DNA of 54,094 nt from an uncultured Hungatella sp. (lineage in GTDB: Bacteria; Bacillota; Clostridia; Lachnospirales; Lachnospiraceae). Below are positions 15,884-25,144 of this stretch, piece by piece. Location of the stretch: assembly GCA_910588505.1 (NCBI GenBank), contig CAJUPQ010000016.1, positions 1 through 54,094 on the forward strand, given 5' to 3'. Below the pieces are notes generated by a model. The model was not told the origin of the DNA, did not search any database, and saw only the letters and a list, made by a program, of their open reading frames with translations. Made by a program: the position numbers and the translations under genes. Numbering within the stretch: position 1 is the stretch's first letter; each line of letters begins with the position of its first letter.

Positions 15884-17217
15884 TGACAGGTTGGGGGATC
15901 GATTATTTTCATGATGATTTCCGCAACAGCGACGGCACCACCCGAATCCTGGAGCTGTGGGACCAGACCTTAGACCGGGTATTCACGGCGCAGGAGATCA
16001 ATGAAGCCCTTAAAAAGGGAAGCCGTAGGGAGGCAAGACAGGTTGTCCCAAGCGTGGACAGCAGCGGCCACGGGACGGCGGTGGCCGGTATTGCCGCCGG
16101 GAACGGGCGGGAGAGCGACGGCTTATATCGCGGCGTCGCGTTTGAAAGCCAGCTTCTGGTGGTGAAGCTGGGAGTGACCAACCCTCTGGGCTTTCCCAGG
16201 ACTACGGAGCTGATGCGGGCGCTGGATTACGTGGTGCGGAGAGCGGCCCAATTGGGGATGCCGGCGGCGGTTAATGTGAGCATCGGAAATACCTACGGCT
16301 CCCACGACGGCACCAGTCTTCTGGAGACCTACATAGACGGGATTTCTAATTACGGTCGTAACATCATTGTCATAGGAGCGGGAAATGAGGGGGCAAGCGG
16401 CGGCCATGTTTCCGGGGGTCTGAGCATGGGAGGGACAGCGAATGTGGAACTGTCCGTGGCGCCCTATGAAACCGGGCTCACGGTTCAGCTGTGGAAACAT
16501 TATGTGGACGATTTTTCCATTCGGCTGGTTACGCCGTCCGGCAATATCTTAGGACCGCTGCCGCCGGTTATCGGTCCCCAGACCCTTGATTATGAGACTA
16601 CCAGGATCCTTTTGTACTACGGTGAACCCGGGCCTTACAGCAAGGCCCAGGAGATTTATTTTGACTTTATGCCCCTTGGCCAGGACTATCTCCAGAGCGG
16701 GATCTGGGTATTCCATCTGACTCCAAGGCGGATCGTCCAGGGGAATTATGATTTTTGGCTTCCGTCGTCTGCGGTGCTTAATAAATCCACGTATTTTTTA
16801 AGGTCCACGCCGGACATTACGCTGACGATCCCCTCCACGGCTTCCATGGCCGTCACCGTTGGAGCGTACAACAGCGATTATCAGACGTATGCGGACTTTT
16901 CGGGGCGGGGATTTACCAGGGTGACCAATCAGGTAAAGCCGGATATCGCGGCCCCGGGGGTGAACATTATGACGACGAAAAGCGGAGGCGGATATGAGGC
17001 AGTGACAGGGACCTCTTTTGCGGCGCCTTTTGTGACGGGCAGCGGGGCGCTTTTGATGCAGTGGGGGATTGTGGATGGGAGGGATGAGTTTTTGTATGGG
17101 GAGAAACTGAAGGCGTATCTGATGCGGGGGGCAAGGCAGATTCCGGGGTATGATTCGTGGCCGAATCCGCAGCTTGGATGGGGACTGATTTGCTTGAGGG
17201 ATAGTCTTCCGGTATAA
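15884..17217 (+). pseudogene. Csp-type subtilisin-like protease, 5'-truncated and frameshifted
   Basis: Homology to clostridial subtilases of the CspABC/spore-germination type is strong from about 15884. IDYFHDDFRN, SSGHGTAVAGIAAGNG (catalytic His), NVSIGNTYGSHDG, VIGAGNEG (oxyanion Asn) and GTSFAAPFVTG (catalytic Ser) are all visible. The catalytic Asp motif (LLDSG) is disrupted. CTGCTTGACAG is present but in another frame, with about 4 extra bases before GGGATCGAT. The N-terminal prodomain part is absent. Without the Asp the product cannot be a normal protease. The frame can be opened from ATG/ATT near 15820, but that part is not homologous. The gene ends convergent with a flavoprotein remnant. 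Confidence 0.75.
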
Positions 17218-17226
17218 GATTCATAG

Positions 17227-17391
17227 TCAAGTACGTCGGAGGTATCCGGAAACCAAAGAGGCAATATTGTCCATCATCTCTCCGGAATTGTATACAAAGG
17301 CGCGGATAACATCGGTGTTGCAGCGGCTGTTTGCGCGGCGTACATATTCATTCACAATGGCTTCCAGGTCATATGGACCGAACCCCAGCTC
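17227..17391 (-). pseudogene. FAD-dependent oxidoreductase (flavocytochrome-like), internal fragment
   Basis: On the minus strand the frame reads ELGFGPYDLEAIVNEYVRRA, NSRCNTDVIRAFVYNSGEMM and DNIASLVSGY, then shifts frame at a one-base loss to SDVLDYES. This resembles the region after the FAD-binding motif in fumarate/urocanate-reductase-type flavoproteins. It directly follows the FMN-binding gene at 17407-17823, so both are probably pieces of one flavoprotein with the central part deleted. Confidence 0.5.
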
Positions 17392-17406
17392 TTAAGAAGC
17401 CCGGAA

Positions 17407-17823
17407 TTATGCGGCGGCCTCTTTAACTGCAGAAGAAGTTACCGTAGCGCCGCTGATGGAGTCGATTTCCGCACTCTGGGCGGTTAAAAGCATCTCTTCC
17501 AGTTCATCTTTGTATTTTCCGCCGATATCCGGGGGTTCGCCGGACACATCAATCTGGACATCCGTAATACTTTCCGCGTCAAAGGTCATTGTCACAGTCA
17601 CGGTTCCTGTCCCTTTTGCAGTGGCGCTGTAGGTGCCGGGAATATAAGTACCGGCTGCGGCGGTAGCGGCTGTGGAGTCTGCTGCTGCCGAGCTGTCTGC
17701 GCCTGTGTCCGTGCCGCCGCAGCAGGCGCTGAGCATTCCCGCAGCTGCAATACTTAGGGCTCCTGCTGCGGTTCCTTTTAGAAAGTCGCGGCGGGAGATG
17801 ATGCTTCTCTGCGAATTTTTCAT
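17407..17823 (-). CDS. Tat-exported FMN-binding domain protein (front part of a flavoprotein)
   Basis: The start at 17823 follows GGGAGGAG on the minus strand and gives ~138 residues. The N-terminus has a twin-arginine signal (SRRDFLKGTAAGALS) with a lipobox-like LSAC. After an Ala/Ser/Thr-rich linker comes an FMN-binding domain (YSATAKGTGTVTVTMTFD ... ISGATVTSSAVKEA). The S-G-A-T-V-T motif is where FMN is attached through the Thr in this family. Related proteins continue into a large FAD-binding reductase domain. Here the frame stops right after the motif, and a reductase fragment lies just downstream, so it is probably the truncated front of such an enzyme. Confidence 0.65.
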   Translation of the reverse strand: MKNSQRSIISRRDFLKGTAAGALSIAAAGMLSACCGGTDTGADSSAAADSTAATAAAGTYIPGTYSATAKGTGTVTVTMTFDAESITDVQIDVSGEPPDIGGKYKDELEEMLLTAQSAEIDSISGATVTSSAVKEAAA

Positions 17824-18229
17824 GTGTTTCTTTCTCCTCCCTTTTTGGATTTTTAAATTTATCATAGTATAATCGTTGTATCCTATCCAGAATCTCAGGA
17901 CAGAAAGCCTTGAAACGCGTATAACTGGTCATATGTCCCGTATCTGCAGGAACTGTAAGGGAGGTTTTTGCCCGTGAGAACTGCGGATGATAGAAGGAGA
18001 GAATGGAATGGGGCTGCTTTATGGATACCGATGCGGCAGCAGGCAGCGGAAATTTTCGGGAAAAGAGTATTCATATAAAATGATATATGGTAACTATTCA
18101 GAACCCCCCTTATTCAAAGATGAAATCAGGATGACCTGAGATTACATTTCTGATTGCTTCATAAGCATTATAAGGGACAAACACCGAAAATTTTTGATTT
18201 GCATGAAAGAATGCCGGAGAATTTTACGA
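17824..18229. other. Intergenic stretch without a gene
   Basis: No supportable frame was seen on either strand. The first part holds the promoter region of the minus-strand FMN-binding gene. The second half runs into the 5' debris of the ATPase pseudogene. Confidence 0.4.
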
Positions 18230-19078
18230 AGGGGTAATCGGCTGTTGTCCGCATTGGAGATCAGGTTGGTGCTTGTGGTAAAGAACGCAGAAAAGGCTTG
18301 GCTGGAGCCATTTCAGGATGTATTTAGAAATATGCTTCAGGACGAACTTAGAATCTGAAGGATTATCTGAGAAGTGACTATGTGGTGGTAAGCCTTGATT
18401 TTCAGCGCATGAGCTATTTGGATTTCGAAAATGAGTCTGCTTTTGTTCATGGTATGGCGCGGGAGATCAACAAAAAGATTCGGCCTATGAAGCATGTGCC
18501 AGAGGAAATAAGGGACGGTTTGCTATAGCTTACGGACAAGGCAGGGCAGAATGTTCCAATGGCAGAACTCTTTGACTGTCTCAGCGACTGGTGTACGCAA
18601 TCAGAAAAACCGATTGTTATTATGATTGACGAAGTAGATACGGCAGCCAATAATCAGGTATTTCTTAATTTTCTTGCACAGCTTCGGAGCGATGAGGAGC
18701 ATATGGAAAAATTAGACTTCGGGGTATCCATATCTTGTTTCCAGACTCTGTAAGCTTATCGATGAGAGAATTGCGGGAAGTGAAGAATTTCCTGATAGAA
18801 GCAGCGCGTGGACCAGAGATGGATTTTTGGCTGTCTTGAAAATTTTGTTAGAAGAGAATAATCCGTTGTTTGACTCTCTGACAAACAAGTTAAGCAAATT
18901 TCCGGAGCTGAACATAGTGATTTCACGTCTGCTGTTCCAGGGACAAAGTATTGCGCATAACCCGGATGATATTGCGGTGCGGAATGCCCGGATGTTCGGG
19001 TTTGTGAAAACCCGTAATTCAATGGTTCAGATTGCTAATCGGGTATTTGAAACACGTTTATCCAAAACTTTTAATTAA
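18230..19078 (+). pseudogene. AAA-family ATPase, decayed
   Basis: Pieces of a Lachnospiraceae ATPase can be read in order: KDYLRSDYVVVSLDFQRMSY, then AREINKKIRPMKHVPEEIRD, an in-frame TAG at 18526, CLSDWCTQSEKPIVIMIDEVD (Walker B), and FLNFLAQLR. About 80 residues are then missing near 18720, with a frame change. It continues GYPYLVSRLCKLIDERIAGS, DGFLAVLKILLEENNPLFDS, and NPDDIAVRNARMFGFVK to the end. The Walker A part is not seen. The stop, frameshift and deletion make it non-functional. Confidence 0.65.
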
Positions 19079-19093
19079 GCAGCCATATCAACA

Positions 19094-19119
19094 AAAGAAC
19101 CTGACGCGTCAGGTTCTTT
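19094..19119. terminator. Perfect palindromic terminator
   Basis: AAAGAACCTGA and TCAGGTTCTTT pair around CGCG with no mismatch and end in T residues, 15 bases after the ATPase pseudogene. The flanking A and T runs let it work in both directions. Confidence 0.7.
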
Positions 19120-19186
19120 CATACTGTCGACCAAGAGGCAGTATCCACGAGCTCAACCATTCTACACAGATACGCCTCCAGTTATA

Positions 19187-19350
19187 CTAGAGCGTGTTTG
19201 AAAATTCATTCCCGCCAGATGCACCCCACTTCGCGGTATATTTGAGCCAAATTCAGGTTACATAGCCCGCTATGCGCCCTTCATTTGGCTCAAATCTCCC
19301 ACAAATTGTGACGCACATCTGTCAGAAAGCAATTTTCAAACACGCTCTAG
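19187..19350. repeat. Foldback (MITE-like) repeat, copy 2
   Basis: This 164-bp copy of the element at 5217-5383 lies in the same orientation. Its ends are the same 20-base CTAGAGCGTGTTTGAAAATT inverted repeats. Each half folds back on the other along the whole length, meeting at CATAGCCCGCTATG. The inner sequence differs at a moderate number of positions, so the two copies are not a recent duplication. Confidence 0.8.
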
Positions 19351-19376
19351 GCCCATGCAGGCAAAGCCAGGGCCTC

Positions 19377-20402
19377 TCAATCTGTAGTACACCGCCGTAT
19401 CAGCACCGGAGTGACCACCTGGTGAATGGGCTCTTTTAAGGGTGTGGGCCTTCTCTTTTTGCGCTCATTCATCTGCATCACCAGTAGCTCCATGGCCTGA
19501 CGGGCGATCTTTTCAATCTGCTGTCCCACAGTGCTTATGGGGATAATGGCGGAGGCGGCAATAGGGGAGTCGTCAAATCCCACGATCCGATACTCCTCTG
19601 GAAGGCGTCCGTACTTCCGGACAAGCAGATTGAGAAGGATGTTGGCATGGGTGTCATTGGACACAAAAATTCCCTTCTTTTTCCCTTTGTATTCCTCCTC
19701 CATTTCCCGGAGGATCTCCCCCAGCCGTTTTTCATTTTCCTCATAAGTTCTGCCAAAGCTGGTGAGAATCAGCTTGTGGGGAAGGTCGTGTTCCCGGCAG
19801 ATATCTAAAAATCCCTGGATTCGCTGATAGCCGGGGGTTGCTTCTGACACCTGCTGGTTAAGATGGAACAGGATATCGCAGTTATTTTTGAACAGCAGGC
19901 TGGTGGCCTGGACAGCGCCCATGTAATTGTCTGTGTTCACGCTGCATGCGTACTGGTCCTCCCGCTCTATGGTGACCGTGGGGATGTTGTAGGAGGCCAG
20001 TTCCTGTGAGGAAATGGTGTGGCTTAGGACAATAAGTCCCTCTATCTTGTAAGCCAGCAGTTCCTGGATGTATTGTTGCTCAATGGTTTTATCCCGATTT
20101 CCCTCAAACACCAGGAACTTGTATCCGAATGTTTCGTAGGTGGACAAAATCTGCGATAACATCTGGGCGTAATAGTGCATGTACAGGTCAGGGATAATGA
20201 TGCCTACAAATTCGGTTTTTCCGTTGGCTAAAATGCGGGCTACCTTGTTTTCCTTGTAATTCAGCGCTTCCAGGGCGTCGGAGATGATCTGCTGGTTCTC
20301 CAGGGTCAGGGAGTCAGGGTTGTTGAAATACCTGGAAATGGTGGTCTTGGAGAAGTTTGTGTATTTGGCGATGTCATCGAAGGTTACGTTCTTTTTTTTC
20401 AT
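19377..20402 (-). CDS. scrR: LacI-family repressor of the sucrose/fructoside genes
   Basis: This 341-residue protein has the standard layout. The helix-turn-helix and hinge are at residues 1-60 (VTFDDIAKYTNFSKTTISRY, NQQIISDALEALNYKENKVA). The periplasmic-binding-protein-like sensor follows (EFVGIIIPDLYMHYYAQ, IEGLIVLSHT, GIFVSNDTHANILLN, YRIVGFDDSPIAASAIIP). It is transcribed away from the GH32 hydrolase. The shared intergenic region has two palindromes of the LacI type, so it very likely represses the hydrolase and transporter genes and perhaps itself. The effector is inferred to be a fructoside or its phosphate. The symbol rests on this context. Confidence 0.85.
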   Translation of the reverse strand: MKKKNVTFDDIAKYTNFSKTTISRYFNNPDSLTLENQQIISDALEALNYKENKVARILANGKTEFVGIIIPDLYMHYYAQMLSQILSTYETFGYKFLVFEGNRDKTIEQQYIQELLAYKIEGLIVLSHTISSQELASYNIPTVTIEREDQYACSVNTDNYMGAVQATSLLFKNNCDILFHLNQQVSEATPGYQRIQGFLDICREHDLPHKLILTSFGRTYEENEKRLGEILREMEEEYKGKKKGIFVSNDTHANILLNLLVRKYGRLPEEYRIVGFDDSPIAASAIIPISTVGQQIEKIARQAMELLVMQMNERKKRRPTPLKEPIHQVVTPVLIRRCTTD

Positions 20403-20483
20403 GGGGCGGTGATTCCTTTGGTTTAAATTTGGATATTGCCTATAGACAGTTTACCATAAAACTCCCGAAAATGTAAGAGTAAC

Positions 20484-20497
20484 CGGTAATGTTACCG
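20484..20497. promoter_or_regulatory. LacI-type operator 1
   Basis: CGGTAATGTTACCG is a palindrome apart from its central TG. It lies ~80 bases before the repressor start and shares the GTAACCGGT core (from 20480) with operator 2. It could allow a DNA loop with operator 2 or self-control of the repressor. Confidence 0.6.
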
Positions 20498-20565
20498 ATT
20501 TTGTAATAGTTGCATAAAAGATCCCACGGAAATTCATGGATAATGCTGAAATGGAAAATCCGGCA

Positions 20566-20594
20566 TTGACAACAGACAGTGGAAGTGGTAAAAT
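20566..20594 (+). promoter_or_regulatory. Promoter of the GH32-PTS operon
   Basis: The -35 box is TTGACA (20566-20571), the spacer 17 bases, and the -10 box TAAAAT (20589-20594). Transcription would start near 20601, directly at operator 2, so bound repressor would block it. Confidence 0.75.
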
Positions 20595-20604
20595 TTGAAA
20601 CATA

Positions 20605-20620
20605 AAGTAACCGGTTACTT
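20605..20620. promoter_or_regulatory. LacI-type operator 2
   Basis: AAGTAACCGGTTACTT is a perfect 16-base palindrome with the CCGG centre typical of LacI-family operators. It lies just downstream of the -10 box. Confidence 0.8.
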
Positions 20621-20657
20621 AACCGATGCCAAAACCGATTATAAACGGAGGATGAAT

Positions 20658-22166
20658 ATGGCAGAATCAGTGAGTCCCAAGCTTTTAAAGGTTCACAGAA
20701 TGGAAAAGAAGCAAATCCACGATATTCCGAAGGAAGAACGGCCGGCGTATCACATGTCGTCTCCCACAGGCTGGATCAACGACCCTAACGGATTTTCTGT
20801 TTTTGGGGGACAGTATCATCTGTTTTTTCAGTACCACCCTTTCAGTAAAAAGTGGGGGCCTATGCATTGGGGGCATTGTGTAAGCAAGGACTTTATTAAG
20901 TGGGAATATCTTCCCTGCGCGTTGGCTCCTGATGAGTCTTATGATAAGGAGGGATGCTTTTCAGGAAGCGCCATTGAGGCGGACGGGGAACATGTGCTGA
21001 TTTACACAGGGGTTATGGACCGGTATCTGGATGATGGGTTCCATTATTACAGGCAGGTGCAGTGCATGGCAAAGGGAGACGGCATCCGGTATCGAAAATT
21101 TGCGGAGAATCCTGTCATTACAGGTGAAAGCACGCCAGAGGGCAGCAGTTTGGAGGATTTTCGGGACCCTAAGGTGTGGAAGGAAGACGACGGCTTTTAC
21201 CTGGTGGTGGGAAGCCGGGCAGGGGACGGAAGCGGACAGATCCTTATGTACCGTTCCGAAGACTTAAAGCAGTGGGAGTTTGTGACCATTTTGGATAAAA
21301 GTGAGAATCAATACGGTAAGATGTGGGAATGCCCCGACTTTTTCCCTCTTGGCCCGAAGCAGATTCTCATGGTTTCGCCTCAGGACATGCGGGCCGTGGG
21401 ATTGGAATTTCACAATGGAAATAACTCCATTTTTATCTGCGGGCAATACGACAAAGAATCTCACCGATTTACACGGGAAAAGGTTATTTCCGCAGATTAC
21501 GGGCTGGATTTTTATGCGCCTCAGACCATGATGACCCAGGATGGACGCCGCATTCTCATCGGATGGATGCAGTCCTGGGATGCCAACATTACGCCGGTTT
21601 CGTTCCAGTGGTCCGGGATGATGACCATTCCCAGGGAGCTAACTTATGAAGGTGGGAAGATTTATCAGAGGCCGGTGAGAGAGCTGGAGGCATACCGCAG
21701 GGATAAGGTACAGTATGACTATGTGTCTGTTGCCCAATCCACGGTTCTGGAAGGCATCAGGGGAAGGGTTTTGGAGCTTCTGGTGGAGATTACGGGATTT
21801 GAGTTTGAGCATTTCCGAATTCGGTTCGCCCAGAATGAGGATTATGAGACATTTGTGCAGTACAGCCGTAAAAAGAGGTGCCTGACCATAGACAGAACCC
21901 ACTCCGGGATTGACCGGGATGTTATCTGCAGAAGGAAGATGGAGCTTGCCCCCATGAAGGAGCCTGGCGGGGGAGGAGAAGAGGACAGGGAAGTGCTGAA
22001 GCTTCGGATTTTGCTGGACAAATACTCTGTGGAAGTATTTGCCAATGACGGGGAGAAGGTAATGTCCTCCTTGTTCTATACGCCTATGGAGGCGGACGGC
22101 ATCGTGTTTGACTGTGAGGGTGAAGCGCGTATCAGCGTGACAAAGTATTCTTTCGGCGGGGCATGA
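20658..22166 (+). CDS. scrB: GH32 sucrose-6-phosphate hydrolase / beta-fructofuranosidase
   Basis: The start was set at ATG 20658, 6 bases after ACGGAGG, giving 502 residues; longer versions would begin inside the promoter. GH32 motifs are clear. The nucleophile is Asp42 in GWINDPNG, the transition-state stabiliser Asp170 in DFRDPKVW, and the acid/base Glu224 in WECPDFF. The C-terminal ~150 residues form the usual beta-sandwich, ending EVFANDGEKVMSS. No signal peptide is seen, so it acts in the cytoplasm. With the PTS transporter next to it, the substrate is most likely sucrose-6-phosphate or another phosphorylated fructoside, cut to glucose-6-phosphate and fructose. Confidence 0.9.
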   Translation: MAESVSPKLLKVHRMEKKQIHDIPKEERPAYHMSSPTGWINDPNGFSVFGGQYHLFFQYHPFSKKWGPMHWGHCVSKDFIKWEYLPCALAPDESYDKEGCFSGSAIEADGEHVLIYTGVMDRYLDDGFHYYRQVQCMAKGDGIRYRKFAENPVITGESTPEGSSLEDFRDPKVWKEDDGFYLVVGSRAGDGSGQILMYRSEDLKQWEFVTILDKSENQYGKMWECPDFFPLGPKQILMVSPQDMRAVGLEFHNGNNSIFICGQYDKESHRFTREKVISADYGLDFYAPQTMMTQDGRRILIGWMQSWDANITPVSFQWSGMMTIPRELTYEGGKIYQRPVRELEAYRRDKVQYDYVSVAQSTVLEGIRGRVLELLVEITGFEFEHFRIRFAQNEDYETFVQYSRKKRCLTIDRTHSGIDRDVICRRKMELAPMKEPGGGGEEDREVLKLRILLDKYSVEVFANDGEKVMSSLFYTPMEADGIVFDCEGEARISVTKYSFGGA

Positions 22167-22220
22167 CAGATATAGAGCAAGACTTTTATAGGAACAGACA
22201 AGGACATAAGGAGGAAGGAC

Positions 22221-24149
22221 ATGGAAGAGAAGTATGGAAAAGCGGCCCGGGAAATATTAAGCTGTGTGGGAGGAGAGGGCAATATTGTCAGCGCCGCCCA
22301 CTGCGCTACCAGGCTCCGGCTTGTTTTAAAGGATGATTCCAAGGTGGATCTGAATGCTTTGGAGAACATTGAACTGGTAAAAGGCAATTTTAACAATGGA
22401 GGCCAGTTCCAGATTATTCTGGGAACGGGGATCGTCAACAAAGTGTATGGGGAATTTATAGCCATAGCCCACATCACGGAAATGACAAAGGAGGAATTGA
22501 AACAGCAGGCTGCCAAAAAGATGAATCCCGTGCAGAAACTGCTTAAGACTCTTGCAGACGTATTTGTCCCCATCCTGCCTGCCCTGGTGGCATCCGGTCT
22601 ATTGATGGGCATTAACAATATTCTTACTGCCCAGGGGATGTTTGTCCCCGGCAAATCCCTTGTGGAGGCATTTCCGGCTATAAAGGACATAGCGGAGATG
22701 GTAAACCTGTTTTCCAATGCGGGATTTACGTTTTTGCCGGTGCTCATCGGATTTTCGGCTGCTAAGATTTTCGGAGCCACACCTATTTTGGGCGCTGTCA
22801 TCGGCGCAATTATGATTCACCCTGATCTAATGAACGGCTATGGATACGGTCAGGCGCTTTTGGACGGAACGGTTCCCTACTGGCATATATTCGGGTTTTC
22901 CGTTGCCAAGGTGGGGTATCAGGGGACGGTTCTTCCGGTAATCGCTTCCGCATTCTGTCTGGCGGTTATTGAGAAAAGGCTGCGGAAAGTGGTTCCTGCC
23001 ATGCTGGACAATATTGTAACCCCTCTTTTGTCCGTCCTCCTTGCCGGGGCGCTGACCTTTCTGTTCATAGGCCCGGTGATGAGGGGCGTGGGCGATATGA
23101 TGACCAATGCGGTCATGTGGCTGTTTTTTGACCTTGGAGCTCTTGGCGGACTGATTTACGGGGTTACATATCCGCTTTTGGTGATTACGGGCATGCATCA
23201 CAGTTTGGTAACGGCGGAGACTCAGATTCTTGCCAATATCGGAACCCTGGGCGGTTCCCCCACCTTCGCGGTGGTGGCTGCCGCCAACTGCGCCCAGGGC
23301 GCAGCGGCGCTGGCAGTTATGTGCAGGTCAAAAAACGACCCCAAGATGAGAAGCATGGCCTCTGCTTCCGGCATTTCTTCCATGCTGGGGATTACGGAGC
23401 CGGCTATCTTTGGTGTAAACCTGAAACTGCGGTATCCCTTCTACGGAGCGCTGATCGGCGGTGGAATCGGAGCTGCCTATGCAACCATTATGCACGTTTT
23501 ATCTGTTTCCCAGGGGCCTTGCGGAGTCATCGGAGTTATCTGCATCCGGCCTGACTGCATGGTGCAGTTTATGGTTTCCATGGTGATTGCCATTATAAGC
23601 GCTTTCGGAGCTACCATGTTTTTGGGGAAAGTTGTGGGGCAGAAGGAAAAGACAGGCAAGGAGGCGCCGGGAACAGAGGAGAAACCTGCCTTGCGGATAG
23701 AGACGGAGCCGGGCTGCATCTACGCTCCGGTTGAGGGGAGGGCCATACCTCACACGGAAATTCAGGACGCCACTTTTGCGGCGGGAGTTGTGGGGGAAGG
23801 TGTTGGCATCATTCCCGCAAAGGGAGAAGTGGTTGCGCCTTTTGACGGACAGATCTCCATGTTTTTTGACACCAAGCACGCCATTGGACTGGTCAGCGAC
23901 GACGGGGTGGAGATTTTGATTCATGTGGGAGTCAACACCGTGGAACTGCAGGGGAAACATTTTACTCCTTTGAAGCAGTCCGGGGATAAGGTAAAGGCCG
24001 GGGACCGGCTTCTGGAATTTGACATGGATGCCATTAAGGCGGCCGGTTACGATCTCACAACGGCAGTGCTTGTGCCTGCTCCAAACCACGTGGAGGTGGT
24101 GAAAACCGGGGACGTGAAACAGCTGGATAAGATTTTGAATGTGTCATAG
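22221..24149 (+). CDS. scrA: PTS beta-glucoside/sucrose-type IIBCA transporter
   Basis: This 642-residue permease has the domain order B-C-A. The IIB domain (~residues 1-90) carries the phospho-cysteine Cys28 in AAHCATRLRL. IIC (~105-460) has about ten membrane segments and the motif GITEPAIFGVNL plus GMHHSLVTAETQ. IIA (~490-642) has the glucose-type GVEILIHVGVNTVELQG with the phospho-histidine. It takes up and phosphorylates a sugar; pairing with the GH32 enzyme suggests sucrose. AAGGAGGAAGG precedes the ATG, 55 bases after the hydrolase gene, so they form an operon. A long hairpin follows the gene. Substrate specificity is inferred from context. Confidence 0.9.
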   Translation: MEEKYGKAAREILSCVGGEGNIVSAAHCATRLRLVLKDDSKVDLNALENIELVKGNFNNGGQFQIILGTGIVNKVYGEFIAIAHITEMTKEELKQQAAKKMNPVQKLLKTLADVFVPILPALVASGLLMGINNILTAQGMFVPGKSLVEAFPAIKDIAEMVNLFSNAGFTFLPVLIGFSAAKIFGATPILGAVIGAIMIHPDLMNGYGYGQALLDGTVPYWHIFGFSVAKVGYQGTVLPVIASAFCLAVIEKRLRKVVPAMLDNIVTPLLSVLLAGALTFLFIGPVMRGVGDMMTNAVMWLFFDLGALGGLIYGVTYPLLVITGMHHSLVTAETQILANIGTLGGSPTFAVVAAANCAQGAAALAVMCRSKNDPKMRSMASASGISSMLGITEPAIFGVNLKLRYPFYGALIGGGIGAAYATIMHVLSVSQGPCGVIGVICIRPDCMVQFMVSMVIAIISAFGATMFLGKVVGQKEKTGKEAPGTEEKPALRIETEPGCIYAPVEGRAIPHTEIQDATFAAGVVGEGVGIIPAKGEVVAPFDGQISMFFDTKHAIGLVSDDGVEILIHVGVNTVELQGKHFTPLKQSGDKVKAGDRLLEFDMDAIKAAGYDLTTAVLVPAPNHVEVVKTGDVKQLDKILNVS

Positions 24150-24160
24150 CAGGCGGCGGT

Positions 24161-24215
24161 AATTGTGAAGGTCAAAGCTGTCAGAAGATTTCCCAAAGCT
24201 TTGAACTTCACAATT
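24161..24215. terminator. Long hairpin between the PTS and MBL genes
   Basis: AATTGTGAAGGTCAAAGC (24161-24178) pairs with GCTTTGAACTTCACAATT (24198-24215) with one mismatch. There is no T-run, so it may stabilise the upstream mRNA or weaken read-through rather than stop transcription. Confidence 0.5.
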
Positions 24216-24247
24216 AGATAATAAGCAGAAGGAGAGGCAGAGAGATT

Positions 24248-25081
24248 ATGGAAATTCAATATTTTGGAACAGCGGCGGCGGAAGGATGGCCGGCTCTGTT
24301 CTGTGACTGTGATATATGCCGCAGGGCAAGAGCGGCGGGAGGAAAAGACTTAAGGACCAGAACCCAGTCCATGATTGACGGAACCATTCTCATTGATTTT
24401 CCGCCGGATACCTACACCCACGCTTTAAATTATTCCCTGAATCTGGGGCAGGTTCAGCACTTGCTGATTACCCATTCCCATATGGATCACTTTTTCCCGG
24501 TGGAATTGATCCACCGCCATGAGCATTTCGGACACAACGCCAGGGGGATGCTCCATGTGTATGGGAATGAGGCGGTGGAGAAGGCTTTTTATGACGCTGT
24601 GCTTATTGACCGGTTTAAGGTCCATCCTTTGGACGACAGCGTCGCCTTTATCCGTCTGAAGCCCTTTGAGGAATTTGACGCCCAGGGATATCATATTATT
24701 CCTGTGCCGGCGGACCATGACAAGAGGGAGACATGCTTTATCTACGTGGTTGAGAAGGATGGAAGATGTATTCTGTACGGCCACGATACGGGGATGAATT
24801 TAAGCGGGGAGGCCTGGGAGTGCATTTACAGCCGCAGATACAGCCTGATTTCCATGGATGCTACCATGGGGAAGCAGAAGACGAACGGATACCATATGGG
24901 GCTTTGGGATGATGTGGAATTTGCCAGACGTCTGGAGGAAAAAGGGTGTATTGACGGTGATACAATAAAGGTGATAAACCACTTTTCTCACAATGGGGGG
25001 ATGACCCATAAGGATTTGGAGGCATTTGCCGGGGAGCACGGGATGATTGCCGCTTATGACGGGATGAAGGTGGAATTTTGA
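24248..25081 (+). CDS. MBL-fold metallo-hydrolase (PhnP-like)
   Basis: This 277-residue cytoplasmic hydrolase has the metallo-beta-lactamase fold. The metal-binding motif is THSHMDHFFPVEL. Further ligands probably lie in VPADHDKRETCF, LYGHDTG and NHFSHNGG. The N-terminal FGTAAAEGWPALFCDCDICRRA, with CDCDIC, is typical of PhnP/phosphodiesterase-like members that bind an extra zinc. The strong site GAAGGAG precedes ATG 24248. It follows the PTS gene in the same direction. A phosphodiesterase acting on a cyclic or bridged sugar phosphate would fit, but the substrate is not known. Confidence 0.75.
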   Translation: MEIQYFGTAAAEGWPALFCDCDICRRARAAGGKDLRTRTQSMIDGTILIDFPPDTYTHALNYSLNLGQVQHLLITHSHMDHFFPVELIHRHEHFGHNARGMLHVYGNEAVEKAFYDAVLIDRFKVHPLDDSVAFIRLKPFEEFDAQGYHIIPVPADHDKRETCFIYVVEKDGRCILYGHDTGMNLSGEAWECIYSRRYSLISMDATMGKQKTNGYHMGLWDDVEFARRLEEKGCIDGDTIKVINHFSHNGGMTHKDLEAFAGEHGMIAAYDGMKVEF

Positions 25082-25144
25082 GGAAAAGTGTGATGATGTG
25101 AGTTTGCTGAAAAAGTAGCTTGATATTGTTAATAATCTGCCGAA

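Noticed and set aside
20605..20657. Longer GH32 start at 20595 (TTG)
   Set aside because: It would begin directly after the -10 box and include the operator. ATG 20658 has a strong ribosome binding site.
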